Origin: Planctomycetota bacterium
Lineage (GTDB): Bacteria; Planctomycetota; UBA1135; GCA-002686595
Assembly: GCA_029259595.1 (NCBI GenBank)
Contig: JAJDEW010000049.1
Location: forward strand, 1-34,848
Length of the DNA: 34,848 nucleotides
Direction of reading: 5' to 3'
A model generated the notes under the pieces. It was not told the origin of the DNA. It worked only from the letters and a program-made list of their open reading frames with translations, and did no database searches. Both the position numbers and the translations under genes were made by a program. Positions 1 through 7,679 of the stretch are shown piece after piece. Position 1 is the first letter of the stretch, and every line of letters begins with the position of its first letter.

Positions 1-63
1 GACGAAGGCGACCGCCTCCTGGCCCTCGCACGCGAGATCGACCCGGACGGGGACTTCGACTGA
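1..63 (+). CDS. C-terminal end of an unidentified protein (cut by window edge)
   Basis: Frame 1 is open from the first base to a TGA at 61-63 and encodes a 20-residue acidic tail ending EIDPDGDFD. GC is high at third positions, as in the neighbours, so this is probably the real 3' end of a plus-strand gene. It converges on the minus-strand genes that begin ending at 73. Too little is present to name a family. Confidence 0.5.
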   Translation, partial: DEGDRLLALAREIDPDGDFD

Positions 64-72
64 GACCGCGCT

Positions 73-189
73 TCAGTCGTCCATGATCCCGAGCCAACGC
101 CGCAGGGTCACGTCGTCGAGCGTGCCGTCGGCGTGCCACGCCCTCAGGGCCCGCGTCACCGAGCCGAACCGCCTACTGTCCTTCTTCAG
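73..189 (-). CDS. Candidate small protein overlapping the sulfatase-like gene's 3' end
   Basis: In the frame one base off the sulfatase-like gene, a minus-strand reading frame runs to a TGA at 73-75 and encodes 38 residues if a CTG at 187-189 is used. The peptide (for example VTRALRAWHADGTLDD, then LRRWLGIMDD) has a balanced composition with Trp, Ile and acidic residues, unlike the Arg/Ala/Pro-rich shadow frames of this genome. It ends 10 bases from the convergent plus-strand stop at 63, a normal gene boundary. Against it: no ATG, GTG or TTG start reaches the whole frame (a GTG exists inside), no ribosome site is clear, and no family is recognised. It could be a small coupled gene or the remnant of a longer C-terminus after a frameshift. 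Confidence 0.25.
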   Translation of the reverse strand: MKKDSRRFGSVTRALRAWHADGTLDDVTLRRWLGIMDD

Positions 190-1660
190 GCGTGTACATC
201 ACCGCCGCACCCTCTTCGTGCAGCATGAGCACCGTCGCCGCGCCGCACTTAAGGCACTTCGAATGCGGGGCGTACTCTTCACGACGGTCGTCAGGGCACT
301 TCCAGGCCCAGTCGTAGGCGCGGAATTCGTCGCCGGGCGGATCGACGAGCCAAGGCTGTTCGTCGCCGAGCAACTCCATGAACTGCACGGACTGCACGGA
401 CGTACGTAGGAAGTTGTCGAACTTCTCGCGCGGGTCTTCGTCCAGGTGATAGAGCTCGCTCTCGTAAGGAAGCGTCGGACGGTAGAGCAGCTTCCAGTCC
501 TCGTTCATCACACAGTAGACGAACTCGTCCTGGGGCCGCTTCCGCAGCATGCCGCGACCATTGCGGTCCCAGACGTTGATGGCCTCCGCGAAGGCAATGC
601 GGGTGCGGTCGCGTTGCCCTTCCATCATCGCGTGCGCGCTCAGGCCGGCGATTCCCTCCGGCGCGGAGAGACCGGCGTAGTGCAGGACGGTGGGAACGAT
701 ATCCACGGTCCGCACCAGCTCGGCGACCTTTCGGCCGGCCGGTAGGCCCGGTCCACGTATCAGGAGCGGAACGCCGATCTCCTCCTGATACAGGACGCGG
801 TGGCCTTCCCAGTCGTGATTCCCGAGCCCCAGCCCGAAGTTCGAGACCACCACGACGATCGTGTTGTCGTAGCGGCCCGTGGCCTTCAAGCCGTCGAGCA
901 GACGCCCGAGCTCTTGGTCGATGTAGGACACCTCGAGGCGGTAGTAGCCCTCGGCGTCGAACTGGCCCGTGGTCCAGGTTCGATCGCGCACGAACTCTCG
1001 AGCGGGTGCGAGCACGCGATCGAAGGCGTCCCAGTAGTGCACCCACAGAAAGGCCGGCTGGTCAGCGGGCAGACTCTCGAGCCGGGCGAGGGCCAGGTCG
1101 GTGGTCTCGTCCGCGCGGCGCTGGTCCTCCTTGCCCCACTGCCCTGCGATGTTCAGCTTCGACTCGACGTCGTCGAAGGTCTCGAAGCCGCGCTCGAAGC
1201 CGTAGGCCTTGGAGGCTGTGAAGCCGCTCGTCACCGCGTGCGTCGCCCAACCCTGCGCCCCGAGCAACGTGGCCAGCGTCGGCACGTCGTCCGGCAGGCG
1301 GTTCGCGGCCTCGGCCGCGATCACGCGCAGCCCGTGCTGGTGATTGAAGCGACCCGTCAGGATCGAGGCGTGGGCCGGCGGCCCGATGGCAGCGCTCGTG
1401 ATCGCGAGCTCGAAGCGCGTGCCCTCGCTCGCGAGCGCGTCCATGTTCGGCGTCACGCCGCCCTCCGGGTCGTAGCACGAGAGCGCGTCGGCGCGCACGC
1501 CTTCCAGGCTGACGAGCAGCACGTCAGGGCGCGCACCGTCCCCTCCCGCGCCCCCGCGCGCCGACTTGGCGGGGCCCGGTTCCGTGGCGGAGTCCGAGCA
1601 CGCGAGAACCAGGAACGGGGCGAAGAACAGGAGGAAGAGACGGGATTGGCGGAGCTTCAT
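173..1660 (-). CDS. Sulfatase-fold lipoprotein with degenerate active site (probable pseudoenzyme)
   Basis: A 495-residue protein of the sulfatase/alkaline phosphatase superfamily. The start at 1660 gives a lipoprotein signal: Met-Lys-Leu-Arg-Gln, a hydrophobic run, and LVLAC with Cys21. The fold is recognisable in PDVLLVSLEGVRADAL, AHASILTGRFNHQHGLR and the late region TIVVVVSNFG...GHRVLYQEE...VPLLIRGPG. Active-site positions are replaced. The metal-ligand Asp of the usual 'D-T-L-R-A-D' strand is Glu, the formylglycine Cys (or Thr/Ser) position is Gly93 (IGPPAH), and the usual 'SDHGE' ligand pair reads 'SNFGL'. A C-terminal segment has three Cys, including CLKC, that could form a small metal-binding knuckle. 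It is probably an envelope lipoprotein that binds rather than cleaves a ligand; loss of activity is inferred. It lies downstream of the M14 peptidase gene on the same strand, 179 bases away. Confidence 0.85.
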   Translation of the reverse strand: MKLRQSRLFLLFFAPFLVLACSDSATEPGPAKSARGGAGGDGARPDVLLVSLEGVRADALSCYDPEGGVTPNMDALASEGTRFELAITSAAIGPPAHASILTGRFNHQHGLRVIAAEAANRLPDDVPTLATLLGAQGWATHAVTSGFTASKAYGFERGFETFDDVESKLNIAGQWGKEDQRRADETTDLALARLESLPADQPAFLWVHYWDAFDRVLAPAREFVRDRTWTTGQFDAEGYYRLEVSYIDQELGRLLDGLKATGRYDNTIVVVVSNFGLGLGNHDWEGHRVLYQEEIGVPLLIRGPGLPAGRKVAELVRTVDIVPTVLHYAGLSAPEGIAGLSAHAMMEGQRDRTRIAFAEAINVWDRNGRGMLRKRPQDEFVYCVMNEDWKLLYRPTLPYESELYHLDEDPREKFDNFLRTSVQSVQFMELLGDEQPWLVDPPGDEFRAYDWAWKCPDDRREEYAPHSKCLKCGAATVLMLHEEGAAVMYTPEEGQ

Positions 1661-1752
1661 GGGCAATGGGCGCGGGCGATTCGCGGAGGGAGGATACGCG
1701 AGGAACAGCACGCGGGCGAGGCTCGGGGCGCGCTCGAACGTCCTGGGCCCGG

Positions 1753-1792
1753 GACGGGCGCTCTCTGGGCGTGCTACGCAGCACGCGCCCGT
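1753..1792 (-). terminator. Hairpin after the M14 peptidase gene
   Basis: Outer arms GACGGGCG (1753-1760) and CGCCCGTC (1785-1792) are complementary, and an overlapping inner pair GGGCGTGCT/AGCACGC offers an alternative fold. It lies about 50 bases past the stop of the minus-strand M14 gene. No U-run follows on the minus strand, so it may be a transcript-end structure rather than a factor-independent terminator. Confidence 0.3.
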
Positions 1793-1839
1793 CGCGTGAG
1801 CAGCGTCGTCGGCTCATTCGCGGCCCCTGCGCTGCGCGG

Positions 1840-2688
1840 CTATTCGCCGGCCGCCCGCGCCGCCGGCGCTTCGAAGCGGATCGCGGTCTCGAGCAGGGCC
1901 CCATAGCGCTCCCACAAGTCCTCGGGCGTCGCGCGCGAGGCTGAACCGGGCAGCTCGATCGTCAAGACCTCGAGCCCGCGATCGACGCCCGCCCAGGAGC
2001 CGAGCGACCCCTTCCGTGCGCCCATGCGCGCCAGAGGCAGCGTCGTGGCCTGCGCGACAGCGCGCGCCAGCTCTTCCGCCGGTCCGTCCCAGTCGATGCG
2101 GTCGGCCGGCTGGTGAAGGCTGACGATCCGCTCGGGCGCATGGCGCAGGACGAGCTCGTGCAACGCGCGGCTCTCGGGAGCGGAGAGCGGTTCGGGTCCT
2201 CCGCGGCGCCGGGTCCAGTTGTCGGCCGGGAAGTTGCGGTTGAGGTCGATGCCCTGCGCATTGAAGCGTCGCTTGGCGTGCACGCCGTCCGGGTTCGCGA
2301 CCGGAACGAGCACGAGCTTGCGATCCGGAAAGGACGCGGGATCCCGCAGCGCCCGGCGCGCCAGCTCGTGAACGAGCGGCGTTCCAGCGGCCTCGTCGCC
2401 GTGGATCGAAGCCAGGACCAACACGCAGAGCTCGCCGGTCCCCAGCACGGCCACCTCGAGCGGGCGACCCTCGACGGAATGCCCGACGACGCTCCAGGCG
2501 ACCGCGACGTCCTCTTGGCGCGCGTCCGCGGCAACGGGCTCGAGCGTCGCCGGGGACTCCGCGACCTCGGAAGGCACGGGGGCGGTGTCGCCCGGCTCGA
2601 CGTGCGGGGCACGACACGCGCCCGCGGCCGCCACGAGGGCGACCGCGAACGACGCCAAGGAGCGAAGAGCGGATCGTGCGTCGGACAT
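1840..2688 (-). CDS. M14-family zinc carboxypeptidase / MpaA-like amidase, exported
   Basis: A 282-residue protein with an N-terminal hydrophobic segment ending near AAAGAC, a likely but imperfect lipobox. The zinc site is visible: His96 and Glu99 in IHGDE, and His192 in SLHQP. The substrate region shows DLNRNFP, and the general-base Glu245 lies in LTIELPGS. The short length, the VEGRPLEV opening and the ARxGARKGSLGSW context resemble the gamma-D-Glu-meso-diaminopimelate amidase MpaA branch of M14 more than the large digestive carboxypeptidases. The probable role is trimming murein peptides or other peptides in the periplasm; the exact substrate is inferred. The ATG at 2686-2688 is the only start that preserves the signal sequence. 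It lies between the DUF1579 gene (98 bases upstream) and the sulfatase-like lipoprotein gene. Confidence 0.85.
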   Translation of the reverse strand: MSDARSALRSLASFAVALVAAAGACRAPHVEPGDTAPVPSEVAESPATLEPVAADARQEDVAVAWSVVGHSVEGRPLEVAVLGTGELCVLVLASIHGDEAAGTPLVHELARRALRDPASFPDRKLVLVPVANPDGVHAKRRFNAQGIDLNRNFPADNWTRRRGGPEPLSAPESRALHELVLRHAPERIVSLHQPADRIDWDGPAEELARAVAQATTLPLARMGARKGSLGSWAGVDRGLEVLTIELPGSASRATPEDLWERYGALLETAIRFEAPAARAAGE

Positions 2689-2786
2689 GGTCTCGAGTCT
2701 GACGACTCGTTCTGCTTCGGAAGCGGTTCGGGGGCGGCCTGCACACGCCGCGCTGCCGCGGGCGCAGGAATCGCCGCCCCTTTCGT

Positions 2787-3284
2787 TCAGGCTTGGCGCA
2801 CGCGCGTGTACACGTGCGTCATCATCTTGAACTCGTTGCCGTCCGGCATCTCCATGAACATCTCGAAGACACGCTCGTCGGGGCTCTTGTGGACCTCGGT
2901 GGTGCGGTAGTTGGCCTCCACCTTCGACATGCAGTCGAAGGCGCGGCCCTTCATCTCGAGCTTGTCGCCCGTGAAGTTGCCCCGGAAGTGGAAGAAGGTC
3001 GGCGACATGGTGTCGATCCAGGTCGAGACGTACTCCTTCTTCTCGGGGTCGTATCCGAGCATGGTCTGGCCCCGGAAAGGCTGGCCCATGAAGTCGGACT
3101 CGTAGACGCTACGAATCCAGAAGTCGCCGAAGGCCTCGATCGTCTCCTTGGCCTCGCTCTCCATCGGAGGCGTGGCGGGGTTCGGATCCATGTAGAACGT
3201 GCTCTTCACCTTCCACACGCCGGCGCTTTCGCGCACCTTGTTGTGCTCGGCGGTCGGCCGGGGAAACTCCATTTCTTCGGACAT
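2787..3284 (-). CDS. DUF1579 family protein
   Basis: A 165-residue soluble protein without a signal peptide. The core matches the DUF1579 pattern: a Trp-containing first strand (GVWKVKSTFYMDPN), FWIRSVYESDFMGQPFRG, MLGYDPEKKEYVSTWID, then alternating beta strands, a likely lipocalin-like beta barrel. The function of the family is unknown. Two ATGs lie close together. The start at 3284 has GGAGG nine bases upstream, whereas the ATG at 3291-3293 almost touches that site, so 3284 is preferred. An in-frame extension upstream is Arg/Pro/Ala-rich and rejected. Confidence 0.85.
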   Translation of the reverse strand: MSEEMEFPRPTAEHNKVRESAGVWKVKSTFYMDPNPATPPMESEAKETIEAFGDFWIRSVYESDFMGQPFRGQTMLGYDPEKKEYVSTWIDTMSPTFFHFRGNFTGDKLEMKGRAFDCMSKVEANYRTTEVHKSPDERVFEMFMEMPDGNEFKMMTHVYTRVRQA

Positions 3285-3603
3285 CGGACTCATCCTCCTC
3301 GAAGGGGCTGGGTAGCGAAGGGAAACAGGGAGGGCACTGTAGCGCCGGCTGGCGGGTCGCGCTGCCCGCGGAGAGCGGATTGGACGCGTACCCAACGCAA
3401 TTCGAACCGCCGCAAGCAGGCAGCAGGCCTTCCTCGCCACTCCGTCATGCCGCTCGAGGAACTCTGTACGACGCGCAGGTCGGGGCCTCCCGGCCGGTGC
3501 ACGCTGGCCGAGGGCGCAAGCGGAAGACAAGCAAGCCGCGGAAGCGCTGTCGGGCCAAGACGTGAAAAAGAGGGCCGCCCGCGAGCGGACGGCCCCCGTC
3601 TCA
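3285..3603. other. Intergenic spacer between DUF1579 gene and an exported-protein gene
   Basis: About 320 bases without a convincing gene. It holds the ribosome site of the DUF1579 gene at its left edge and an intrinsic terminator for the upstream gene at its right edge. In the middle I see no coding pattern, repeat or clear promoter. Confidence 0.6.
3566..3597 (-). terminator. Intrinsic terminator of the 3604-4524 gene
   Basis: On the minus strand GGGCCGTCCG pairs with CGGGCGGCCC (one G-U pair) around a short CTCG-type loop, and is followed by CTCTTTTTC. A GC-rich stem with a U-run starts just past the TGA of the minus-strand exported-protein gene. This is a textbook factor-independent terminator. 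Confidence 0.8.
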
Positions 3604-4524
3604 TCACGGAGTGACGCCGACGAGTTCCAGGCGCTCGCCCGACTCCGGATCCACCTCGAGCACGAGGCCGATCGAAGGGGCGAAGAACTTGAACTCGACG
3701 GCACCGGGTTCGAGCGGCGTGAAGTCGAGCGTCTGCAGGCAGTTCGCGAAGCTCCCGAAGGGCACGTCAACGCTCGCGGCATCATCCAGGAGGGTCGCGG
3801 CGTCCTCGGCCTCGCCCAGTAGGAACTCCTGGCGGTAGGTCGCGCCGACGATCGGGACGGCGGGCATCACGATGCCGGCGCGCGCGCCGTCACGCCCCGA
3901 CTCCCACGAACCGTCCAGGTCGACCAAGAAGCCGTCCTCGTAGTTCATGGAGATCTCACCGAAGTACCAGACGTTGCCGAGCACGTCCTGGGCGAAGTAG
4001 TCGAACGTGTCCTCGATCAGGACACCGTCGATCGTGACCGTGTCCTGCACGACGGTGCACTCGACGCCCTGGATCTCGCGCGTCAGGTCGGTGACCGTGA
4101 CGACGATCACCTCGGTCTCTTCGTCGGTCTCCTTGAGATAGGTCAGCGCGGAGCCCGGAACGAGCGGCATCCAGGGGTTGTCGATCACAGCCACGAAGTC
4201 GGCCGGATCGATGACGGGATCGTAGGCCGCCGGACCGACCAGCTCGCAGAGATCGAGGCGGGAATCGAAGCGATCGCGCGTCTCCGCGAGACCCTCGTGG
4301 AAGGCGAAGAAGGCCTCGGCGATGCAGTGGCCACGCTCGACGGGATCGAGGATGTTGGCGCACCTGCCGAGCGACAGGTAGTAATCGCTGCGAACGCCAT
4401 TGCGCTCGGACTTGCGCGCCTGCAGCGCGCTCAGCTCGCAGACGTCGGTTGGAAACTCGGAAGCGAAGGAGACCGTGGTGAGGGTGACGACCGGCAACAA
4501 GGCCATCGCGAGGGAGACTTTCAT
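3604..4524 (-). CDS. Exported protein of unknown function
   Basis: A 306-residue protein. The start at 4524 gives a clean signal peptide (MKVSLAMALLPVV... ending near VSFA); an upstream in-frame ATG would bury it. Residues from about 25 to 95 contain several Cys (DVCELSALQ, LGRCAN, GHCIAEAF, LDLCELVG). From about 100 on there is a beta-rich domain: NPWMPLVPGSALTY, EIQGVECTVVQDTVTIDG, DYFAQDVLGNVWYFGE, GIVMPAVPIVGATYRQEF, and a closing FFAPSIGLVLEVD. I recall this second half as a conserved exported domain in bacteria with no assigned function. It is probably periplasmic or secreted. It is divergent from the 4774 gene and ends in its own terminator, so it is likely monocistronic. Confidence 0.8.
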   Translation of the reverse strand: MKVSLAMALLPVVTLTTVSFASEFPTDVCELSALQARKSERNGVRSDYYLSLGRCANILDPVERGHCIAEAFFAFHEGLAETRDRFDSRLDLCELVGPAAYDPVIDPADFVAVIDNPWMPLVPGSALTYLKETDEETEVIVVTVTDLTREIQGVECTVVQDTVTIDGVLIEDTFDYFAQDVLGNVWYFGEISMNYEDGFLVDLDGSWESGRDGARAGIVMPAVPIVGATYRQEFLLGEAEDAATLLDDAASVDVPFGSFANCLQTLDFTPLEPGAVEFKFFAPSIGLVLEVDPESGERLELVGVTP

Positions 4525-4581
4525 GGGGATCACTCGTGGATTCGAGGTGTCGAGGATTCGAAGCACGAGGAACGTAGTCCC

Positions 4582-4692
4582 GGTTGCCACAGGGAGAATG
4601 ATGCCCGGATGATGCCGGGCGAATCCCGCCGCAGCTGTAACCCCGCGATAACCGGTAATGCGGGGATAATCTTCGCGCCAGGGGAGGGGTTA
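4582..4692 (+). promoter_or_regulatory. Cobalamin-riboswitch-like leader
   Basis: Blocks resembling the conserved segments of cobalamin riboswitches occur in the right order on the plus strand: GGTTGCC (4582-4588), AGGGAG (4591-4596), GGGCGAATCC (4617-4626), CGCCGCAGCTGTAA (4627-4640, close to the CCGCAACTGTAA block), a hairpin CCCCGC/GCGGGG (4641-4665), and GCCAGGGGA near 4677-4685 at the place of the terminal GCCAGGAGA block. Within it GCCCGG (4603-4608) pairs with CCGGGC (4615-4620). The spacing between the second and third blocks is unusual and several positions differ from consensus. The downstream genes have no evident link to vitamin B12. It could also be an unrelated structured leader. 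Confidence 0.3.
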
Positions 4693-4704
4693 CGATGGAA
4701 GGGA

Positions 4705-4727
4705 GGGGAGCCCGGTCCCGGCTCCCC
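4705..4727 (+). other. Hairpin in the 5' leader of the 4774 gene
   Basis: GGGGAGCC (4705-4712) and GGCTCCCC (4720-4727) form a perfect 8-bp stem with a 7-base loop, 46 bases before the ATG of the exported-protein gene. With no U-run it is more likely a leader or regulatory structure than a terminator. It directly follows the riboswitch-like element and could be its expression platform. Confidence 0.4.
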
Positions 4728-4773
4728 TGCGAAACGCTTTCCGCTTCCAAAGAACAACAGCGGGGTACGAAGC

Positions 4774-5442
4774 ATGCTGAAGCCGACGATTGCACTCATC
4801 GCCCTCTCCCTCTCCATCTACGGCTGGCAGGAGATCGCCCGGCGCGACCCGGTCTTTCGCTTGAAGGAGGAGTCCCTGACGATCGAATACACCGCCACCG
4901 CGAACGAGGCGGTCATCGTCTTCCAGGCGGAAAGCGAGGAGACCCTCCGACGGGTCGAGATCGAGGATCCGAGCGGCAAGCCGATCATGCGCATGTGGGT
5001 CGGTCACGGTCACGACGTCGCGCTGTCCGGCTTCGTGGTCGAGACCGCCGAGTCCTCGCCGGGCGAGATCCTGAGGGTCTATGGCGAGGGTCAGTACCGC
5101 GTCAACGCAAACACGCTCGACGGCTCTCCGGCCTGCGGCGAGGCCGTGCTCTCGCACCAGTTGCTCGAGCCGCCGGCAGTTCTTTACCCCTTCGAGCAAG
5201 CCTTCGACGTTCCCACCGATCTCGTCGTGCAGTGGGTCGCTGACCCGAGCGCGCGTGAATACCGCGTCGTCCTCGAACAGGGCGAGAGTGACACCCTCAG
5301 CGTGCGCCTGCCCGCCGGCTCGAACTCCTTCGCCGTCCCCGCCGGAGTCCTGATGAGCAACCGCGACAGCCACGTCGAAGTGGGCGCGGTCGGCGCGAAC
5401 GGCAACTGCACGCTCGTGGAGATCGAGTTTCGCACGCGCTAG
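4774..5442 (+). CDS. Exported or membrane-anchored protein of unknown function, upstream of a two-component system
   Basis: A 222-residue protein starting at the ATG at 4774 with a hydrophobic segment (LKPTIALIALSLSIYGW), so it is anchored or secreted. Two beta-sandwich-like portions follow: residues about 30-120 (LTIEYTATANEAVIVFQ, RRVEIEDPSGKPIMRM) and 130-222 (PPAVLYPFEQAFDVPTDL, VQWVADPSAREYRVVLEQ). The second looks like a fibronectin-III or similar domain. A Cys pair (PACGEAVL and GNCTLVEI) could form a disulfide. It stops 12 bases before the response regulator start, so it is probably cotranscribed with the two-component genes and may be a periplasmic partner of the sensor; that role is inferred. 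Confidence 0.75.
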   Translation: MLKPTIALIALSLSIYGWQEIARRDPVFRLKEESLTIEYTATANEAVIVFQAESEETLRRVEIEDPSGKPIMRMWVGHGHDVALSGFVVETAESSPGEILRVYGEGQYRVNANTLDGSPACGEAVLSHQLLEPPAVLYPFEQAFDVPTDLVVQWVADPSAREYRVVLEQGESDTLSVRLPAGSNSFAVPAGVLMSNRDSHVEVGAVGANGNCTLVEIEFRTR

Positions 5443-5454
5443 CTCGGGGATGTG

Positions 5455-6129
5455 ATGCGGTTGCTCTTGGTCGAGGACTCCCTGAATCTGCGTGAGTCGC
5501 TACGAATCGGTCTGACCCGCGAGGGCTTCTCCGTGGACGTGGCGGGCGACGGCCGAACAGGCCTCGACCATGCCCGCAACAACCCCTACGACGTCATCGT
5601 GCTCGACCTCATGCTGCCGCAGCTGGACGGGCTCGGCGTCCTGGCCGGCTTGCGTCAGGGCGAGCGTCGGCCCCACGTCCTGATCCTGACGGCGCGCGAC
5701 CGCGTCGAGGACCGCGTCAAGGGTCTGAACGCCGGTGCGGACGACTACCTGGTCAAGCCCTTCTCGTTCGAAGAGCTCCTGGCGCGGCTGCACGCGCTGG
5801 TGCGACGACGCTATGGCGAGACCGACACGCGCGTTGCGGTCGGCGAGCTCGAGCTCGATACCGTCGCGCGCCGCGCCACGCACGCCGGTAGCGCGCTGGA
5901 GCTGACGTCGCGCGAATACCAGACGCTCGAGTACCTGACCCTGCGGCGCGGCGAGATCGTCTCGCGCGAGGAGATCGAGGACCACGTCTACGGCGTCAAC
6001 AAGTTGCCCTCCAGCAACGCCATCGACTCGACGATCTGCATCCTGCGTTCGAAGCTGGGCGATGCCGGCAGACGCCTGATCCGAACGAAGCGCGGCCAGG
6101 GCTACGTACTGGAAGAGCCGGCCGCGTGA
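5455..6129 (+). CDS. OmpR-family response regulator
   Basis: A 224-residue response regulator. The receiver domain (about 1-115) shows the acidic pair LLVEDS, the phosphoacceptor Asp51 in VLDLMLPQLDG, Thr in LILTARD and Lys in LVKPF. A winged-helix DNA-binding domain follows (about 125-222: LTSREYQTLEYLTLRRG, NAIDSTICILRSKLG, IRTKRGQGYVL), typical of OmpR/PhoB regulators. A GTG at 5452 directly precedes the ATG; the ATG has the better GGGGA spacing. Its stop overlaps the start of the kinase gene by four bases (GTGA), implying translational coupling. The kinase is therefore its cognate partner. Target genes cannot be read from the sequence. Confidence 0.95.
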   Translation: MRLLLVEDSLNLRESLRIGLTREGFSVDVAGDGRTGLDHARNNPYDVIVLDLMLPQLDGLGVLAGLRQGERRPHVLILTARDRVEDRVKGLNAGADDYLVKPFSFEELLARLHALVRRRYGETDTRVAVGELELDTVARRATHAGSALELTSREYQTLEYLTLRRGEIVSREEIEDHVYGVNKLPSSNAIDSTICILRSKLGDAGRRLIRTKRGQGYVLEEPAA

Positions 6130-7679
6130 AGTCGATCCGTACCTTCCTCCTGACGCGGCTCGTGCTCGGGACCGCGGGGCTCTTGGGACTGGCGGCCAGC
6201 ATCGTCTTCGTCATCGTCACGCGCTCGCTCGAGTCGCAGTTCGACCAGAACCTGTCCGACCGCGTCCTGGGCTTCGCCTCGCTCTTCTTCCAGACCGAGA
6301 ACGAGCTCTCGTTCGAGTTTTCGGACGAGCTGATGCCCGAGTACGACCGCGAGGACGAGCCCGCCTACTTCCAGGTCCGTTTCGCGGACGGCGACTGGAT
6401 CGAGGGCTCCAACACGCTGCACGGGGAGCCGCTCGACGTGCCCGTGACGGCCACCTTCGAACCGGTTCACTGGAGCGCCCCGTTACCCGACGGGCGTCAG
6501 GGTCGCTTCGTCGCGCAACTGGTCGAGGTTCACCACGTCTACCCCGAGGAAGGGCCGGGGCGCCCCCAGGCGGCGGTGCTCGAGGTCGTGATCGCGCGCG
6601 GGCGCGAACCGCTGGCGGCCGCCGTGCGCATGGTGCTCGCCAACTGCATCGCCTTTTCGCTGGTCCTGACGGCGCTGGTCGGCTTCCTGTCCTGGCGCTC
6701 GGTCGATCGTGGCCTGGAACCGGCGCACCGCCTGGCCGAGGTCCTGCGTGCGATCCGCGCGGACGACCTGCCCGCTCGGCTCGAGGTGGGCGAGTTGCCG
6801 CGCGAGCTGACGCAGGTCGTCGAGACGACCGACGCCTTGATCCACCGCGTCGATGCGGCGCTCAAGCGTGAGCGCCGGACCACGGCTGACATCGCCCACG
6901 AGCTCCGCACGCCGATCAGCGAGCTCTTGACCGTGGCCGAGGTCGCCCTGCGCAGCGACGTGGCCGACGAAAAGGCGCGCTCGCTCAGCACGGTGCGCGA
7001 CGTCGCCTGGCGCATGGAACGCCTGGTCTCGATCCTGCTCGAGCTGGCGCGACTCGAAGCGGGGACCGAACGCTTCACACCGCGCAAGTTCGACCTGCGC
7101 AACCTGGTCGAGGACCGCCTCCTGCGCCTGCGGCCGATCGGACTCGAGCGCTCACTCTCCGTCTACGACAAGATCGCGCCCGGAAGCACGATCGAAGCGG
7201 ACCCCGAGGTCGTGCGGGTCGTGCTCGGCAACCTGCTCGACAACGCACACGACTATTGTCCGGTCGGCGGAGCGGTGATCTGCCGGCTCGAGGAACGGGA
7301 CGGAAGTTGGCGCCTCGTCATCGAGAACGAAGCGCCCGCGCTGGGGCGCGAGGACCTGGACAAGCTGACCGAACCCTTCTGGCGCGGAGACGCGGCCCGC
7401 AGCGACCGCAACCGCTCGGGGCTCGGATTGGCCTTGTCGCGGGCCCTGGCGGAGCGCGCGGGCCTCGAGCTCGAGCTCGAGCTCGAAGACGGCGTCCTGC
7501 GCGCCGGCCTCCGCCCTAGCGCGACGGCCCGAGCGCGGCGGGCCGAGCCGGGCGCGACCGACCCGGACGACGCCGCTTCACGCGCCAGCCAGTCACGCAC
7601 CAGGCGAGAAGACGCCGGCCGTCGCCCGAGCGCCAACGGCCACCCCAAGCCCTGGCCGCCCGCCGACCGCGCCGGCTGA
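6126..7679 (+). CDS. Two-component sensor histidine kinase
   Basis: A 517-residue membrane kinase starting with GTG that overlaps the response regulator stop. Order: TM1 about 8-30; a roughly 135-residue periplasmic sensor region rich in acidic residues; TM2 about 168-190; HAMP-type linker; dimerisation domain with phosphoacceptor His258 in ADIAHELRTPI; catalytic domain with N box LGNLLDNAHDYCP (about 366-378) and a GLGLALSRALAER box. All catalytic motifs are intact. After the ATPase domain (about residue 460) there is a tail of nearly 60 residues that is Arg/Ala/Pro-rich and low in complexity, unusual for the family. The reading frame may simply have drifted into noncoding GC-rich sequence, or the tail may be a disordered extension. 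Confidence 0.93.
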   Translation: MKSIRTFLLTRLVLGTAGLLGLAASIVFVIVTRSLESQFDQNLSDRVLGFASLFFQTENELSFEFSDELMPEYDREDEPAYFQVRFADGDWIEGSNTLHGEPLDVPVTATFEPVHWSAPLPDGRQGRFVAQLVEVHHVYPEEGPGRPQAAVLEVVIARGREPLAAAVRMVLANCIAFSLVLTALVGFLSWRSVDRGLEPAHRLAEVLRAIRADDLPARLEVGELPRELTQVVETTDALIHRVDAALKRERRTTADIAHELRTPISELLTVAEVALRSDVADEKARSLSTVRDVAWRMERLVSILLELARLEAGTERFTPRKFDLRNLVEDRLLRLRPIGLERSLSVYDKIAPGSTIEADPEVVRVVLGNLLDNAHDYCPVGGAVICRLEERDGSWRLVIENEAPALGREDLDKLTEPFWRGDAARSDRNRSGLGLALSRALAERAGLELELELEDGVLRAGLRPSATARARRAEPGATDPDDAASRASQSRTRREDAGRRPSANGHPKPWPPADRAG

